Assembly (NCBI GenBank): GCA_900752975.1
Contig: CAADXH010000119.1
Location: 1-6,411 of the forward strand
DNA from: Bacilli bacterium
GTDB taxonomy: Bacteria; Bacillota_I; Bacilli_A; ML615J-28; CAG-313
Direction of reading: 5' to 3'
DNA length: 6,411 nt
Position numbers and translations under genes: made by a program. Of this stretch, positions 6,406 to 6,411 are shown in pieces (the stretch's first letter is position 1; each line of letters begins with the position of its first letter). The notes beneath the pieces were generated by a model. It worked only from the letters and a program-made list of their open reading frames with translations. It had not been told where the DNA came from and ran no database searches.

Positions 6406-6411
6406 ATGAAT
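6406..6411 (+). CDS. Possible start of a further gene, cut by the window end
   Basis: ATG AAT at the last six bases is preceded by AGAAAGGA (6393-6400) with five bases of spacing, a good Shine-Dalgarno. The site lies in a small hairpin, TGAGA (6391-6395) with TCTCA (6402-6406), that would mask the ribosome binding site. Only two codons are visible, so the product cannot be named. The nearby inverted repeat makes a transposase a reasonable but unproven guess. Confidence 0.3.

Overview
The window is about 6.4 kb of strongly AT-rich bacterial DNA (roughly 30 % G+C by eye). Genes are tightly packed on the + strand, with purine-rich Shine-Dalgarno sequences, AT-rich vegetative promoters, a consensus CcpA-type cre box and U-tailed terminators. 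The surface protein uses InlB B (Flg_new, Listeria-Bacteroides) repeats, Ig-like modules and a lipobox, with no LPXTG anchor. This points to a low-GC Firmicute or Mollicute-like gut bacterium (Erysipelotrichia, RF39 or Acholeplasma-like lineages are plausible). Tryptophan is read from TGG and UGA is not seen used as a sense codon, so the genetic code looks standard. The species assignment is inference.

Layout. Positions 1-222 carry no gene. They hold two hairpins (the second a likely terminator of an upstream unit), a perfect cre/LacI-family operator, a candidate promoter and a ribosome binding site. Positions 223-3888 encode a 1221-residue modular surface lipoprotein: lipobox, InlB-like repeats (three in tandem at 65-residue spacing), a mixed insert domain, a Big_2-like domain, a DUF5011-like domain, a glycerophosphodiester phosphodiesterase (GDPD) TIM barrel, another InlB repeat, and a second insert domain closed by a final InlB half-repeat. 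A strong terminator follows at 3896-3925.

A near-consensus extended -10 promoter (3943-3971) drives a two-gene operon. It contains a YwaF/TIGR02206-type seven-helix membrane protein (3998-4795) and, overlapping it by one base, an extended SDR NAD(P)-dependent reductase/epimerase (4795-5763). Immediately after, overlapping the SDR stop, lies a decayed MBG-type lipoprotein gene (5759-6344) with a lost start codon, an in-frame stop and a frameshift. Its tail runs into a perfect 13-bp inverted repeat (6329-6360). The last bases (from 6406) look like the start of another gene, possibly in a mobile element.

How they may work together: the lipoprotein probably acts outside the membrane on glycerophosphodiesters released from lipids or teichoic-type polymers, under carbon catabolite control. 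The YwaF/SDR pair is a separate transcription unit. YwaF proteins resemble the eukaryotic TMEM164 family, for which a phospholipid acyltransferase role has been reported, so a loose membrane-lipid theme is possible but not demonstrated. No CRISPR array, tRNA, rRNA or complete mobile element was seen. The most unusual points are the GDPD active site with HAG in place of HRG, the two insert domains of unknown family within InlB repeats, and the multiply broken lipoprotein next to a palindrome.
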